A DNA stretch of 64,000 bases from Dermatophagoides farinae. Lineage: Eukaryota > Arthropoda > Arachnida > Sarcoptiformes > Pyroglyphidae. Shown piece after piece: positions 61,820 through 64,000 of this stretch. The notes beneath the pieces are model-generated. The model made no database searches. It was not told where the DNA came from and saw only the letters and a program-made list of their open reading frames with translations. The stretch's first letter is position 1; each line of letters begins with the position of its first letter. Both the position numbers and the translations under genes were made by a program. The DNA lies in contig NC_134678.1 of the NCBI RefSeq assembly GCF_024713945.1, forward strand, positions 1,426,001 through 1,490,000, written 5' to 3'.

Positions 61820-64000
61820 ATGAGCCAAAACGATTGTAACAACAGTAACCAGGTAGGTTTCACAATTGATTTCATACATATATATTTACACACACACACA
61901 CACACACTTGATAAACGGAACAGTGAAACATATGAGCTTTTAGCAAATATTATAAAAATAAAAATAATCAGGAAAAAAATTTTATTTTTATCTCTTACCT
62001 TAGACTTGAAAACCACTTGTTATAATGAAAAGATTTGATTGATTTTATAATGAGAATTTTCTGTGATTGTACTATCGCATACCATACCATACCATACCTC
62101 TAACCGACCTTGTTACCAATGATCATTGGAAATCATTATCATCATCCTTTATGATGATAAATCGAATAATGAATGAATGAAATCAGCATCAGCATCTTTT
62201 ATTCCCTCCATTAATTAGATTTTGATCATTTTTTTTTCTTTGATCAAACAATCGATCAAAGCAATCATTTTAGTATTTATTGGACCCAAATTTAATTTTT
62301 TTTTGTTTCATCTTTGTATTACATGAAAAACGATTGAGAAAAATATTTTCACATTCTTTTCGACATTGACTATAAATAATTGTCTTATCTGTCTTTAAAT
62401 AATTCCATTTCCCGGCAAGGATCAATATCAACAACAAAAACAACCATCATCGAAAATGAATAAATCGACAAACGTTTTCTATCAAAATCATCGTGTATCC
62501 AGAGATAAACGAGCCGAATCATTATCGAATGGACGACAATTTCGTGGCTGTACCGTTTGGTTTACAGGTATGTAAATTACTACTAGTTATTATATTGCTA
62601 TTATTATCGCTCTTTTGTCGAAATTCGTGACACCACAAAAAATTCATTCAACCTATCTGTATCTAGTATATGATTTCGATAATTGTTCAATTTTTTTCAT
62701 TTTTTTTTTTTGACTGTTCATTATTATTGATTGTATATAGAAAATTCAGGTTTTCAATTTCTAATCCTCAATTAACATTTTGCAAATACTATAATACGCA
62801 CACACACACCCAAAACAACCCAATTATCCAGATTATTTCGTGCTAAATTGAATGAACTTGTTCATTTATATTAAAAAAAACTTTCATTGAAATATTACGA
62901 AAAAAAAATCCTAAAAGCAAAGTTTTTTTTATTGATGATTCAATAAAAAAAAATTTTTTTGTCGCTTGAATTTCCTGTTAATGTTCTTGTTTCGCCAAAT
63001 ATCGCGTTTCCTATCTCAGTCAGTCTGTTTCCTTCGTAATACTAATAATAATAATAATAATAATTTACCCTGATTTATTTCCATTTCTCTCAAGGACTGT
63101 CATGTGCTGGAAAAACATCAATTTCATTTGCCGTAGAAGAATTTCTCACCCGTCATCAGATCCATGCATATGCATTGGATGGTGATAATATTCGTTATGG
63201 ATTGAATTCAGATCTAGGATTTTCTGAACAAGATCGTAGTGAAAATATTCGTCGTATTGCTGAAGTAGCACGTTTATTTGCCGATAGCGGTACGATTACA
63301 TTAGCTAGTTTTATTAGTCCATTTAGTAAAGATCGTGAAAAGGCTCGTCAAATTCATGAAAAAGATTCTCTAGCGTTTATCGAATGTTTTGTCGATACAC
63401 CATTAGAGGTTTGTGAACGAAGAGATATAAAAGGTCTTTATAAGAAAGCACGTGCTGGTCAAATTCAAGGATTCACTGGCATTAATCAGGATTATGAACG
63501 TCCTAAAAATCCGGATCTTATACTAAAAGCTAGTGAAGATACAATCGAACAATGTGTTTTAAAAGTGATTGATCTTCTCATTAAAAGAGTAAGTGTAACT
63601 ATTACAACAATGATCTTTTTTTGTTCAAAGTAATTATCATCATCATCAATTAATTTGATAAAAAAATGATTAGAACATCATATCATTGGACAAAATTCAA
63701 GAAATTCATGAATTGTTCATCAACGAAGATGACAAACCAAATGAATTACGTCGAGCTTCACATTTACCATCGATAAACATATCAACCGTTGATCTTCAAT
63801 GGATACAGGTCTTATCAGAAGGTTGGGCTACACCATTAAAGGTATGTAAAAACAATTGTAGTCAGATCATCATTATCATTTGATTTTTTTAAATCAAAAA
63901 TAGGGTTTTATGCGTGAAACTGAATATCTACAGTGCCTTAATTTCGGAATGCTTATGAATGGTAAATGGCATAATCAAACAATTCCCATCACATTGGCAA
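61820..64000 (+). CDS. PAPSS: Bifunctional PAPS synthetase, 5' part (partial)
   Basis: Makes the sulfate donor PAPS from ATP and sulfate. Exons so far: 61820-61852, 62420-62567, 63095-63588, 63674-63841 and 63904 to beyond the right edge, in phase. N-terminal APS kinase domain: [27 protein letters not shown]-loop [89 protein letters not shown]. After the linker the ATP sulfurylase domain begins: [31 protein letters not shown]; its HxxH active site lies beyond the window. The domain order (kinase first) is the animal type. The P-loop has Cys where animal enzymes have Gly (GLSGAGKT). Introns at 61853-62419 and 62568-63094 contain only A/T-rich and microsatellite DNA. Confidence 0.95.

Overview
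The window is nuclear DNA of an animal, most likely an arthropod and plausibly an acariform mite; the species level is inference. Grounds: very AT-rich, microsatellite-laden intergenic DNA, compact genes with introns mostly of 55-90 bp and GT-AG borders, strings of Asn/Ser/Thr/Gln/His/Asp homopolymers in proteins, and a clearly metazoan gene set: a tyramine/octopamine-type GPCR, an atypical soluble guanylate cyclase, a Ly6 protein, SAP30, KANSL3 and PAPS synthetase. I saw no bacterial operons, phage, CRISPR arrays, rRNA or tRNA genes.

Layout. 1-5401 (-): 5' part of a tyramine/octopamine receptor gene, with a large first coding exon and a 19-nt micro-exon; the rest lies beyond the left edge. 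6330-11905: three paralogous genes, two tandem (+) and one inverted (-), for a secreted, cysteine-free, N-glycosylation-rich protein that I do not recognise. This is the most novel content of the window. 11876-12939 (-): an unrecognised two-exon gene. 13200-18347: gene-poor. 18348-20379 (+): inositol hexakisphosphate kinase, convergent with a C2H2 zinc-finger gene (20557-21930, -). 22381-23642 (+): SAP30. 24063-24444 (-): cytochrome c. 25062-26648 (-): intronless pyruvate kinase. 27774-28939 (+): double BED-finger, hAT-derived protein. 29374-30063 (-): SDF2-like ER protein. 30326-32740 (-): KANSL3. 33409-36966 (+): DDX5/DBP2-type RNA helicase. 37557-38084 (+): pterin carbinolamine dehydratase. 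38089-39104 (-): NEPRO-like protein. 39254-44079 (-): two tandem NRAMP metal transporters. 46271-50428 (+): atypical guanylate cyclase. 50525-50956 (-) and 51112-53140 (+): PDRG1 and ORC3, head to head. 53859-54478 (+): Ly6 protein. 55153-59225 (-): GFAT. 61820-64000 (+): 5' part of PAPS synthetase.

Most genes are housekeeping and unrelated in pathway. Functional groupings are loose: SAP30 and KANSL3 in chromatin, pyruvate kinase, cytochrome c and GFAT in central metabolism, the GPCR and cyclase in signalling, and ORC3 in replication. Intron borders were deduced by hand from reading-frame continuity and GT-AG signals; most close exactly in phase, which supports the models. The main second-look items are the secreted gene trio, an NRAMP paralogue whose metal-binding TM6 Met is Gln, a 19-nt GPCR micro-exon, an apparent AT-AA intron in the cyclase, an oversized helicase intron at a site known for autoregulation in fungi, a probable 1-nt frameshift near the end of KANSL3, and an altered P-loop in PAPS synthetase.
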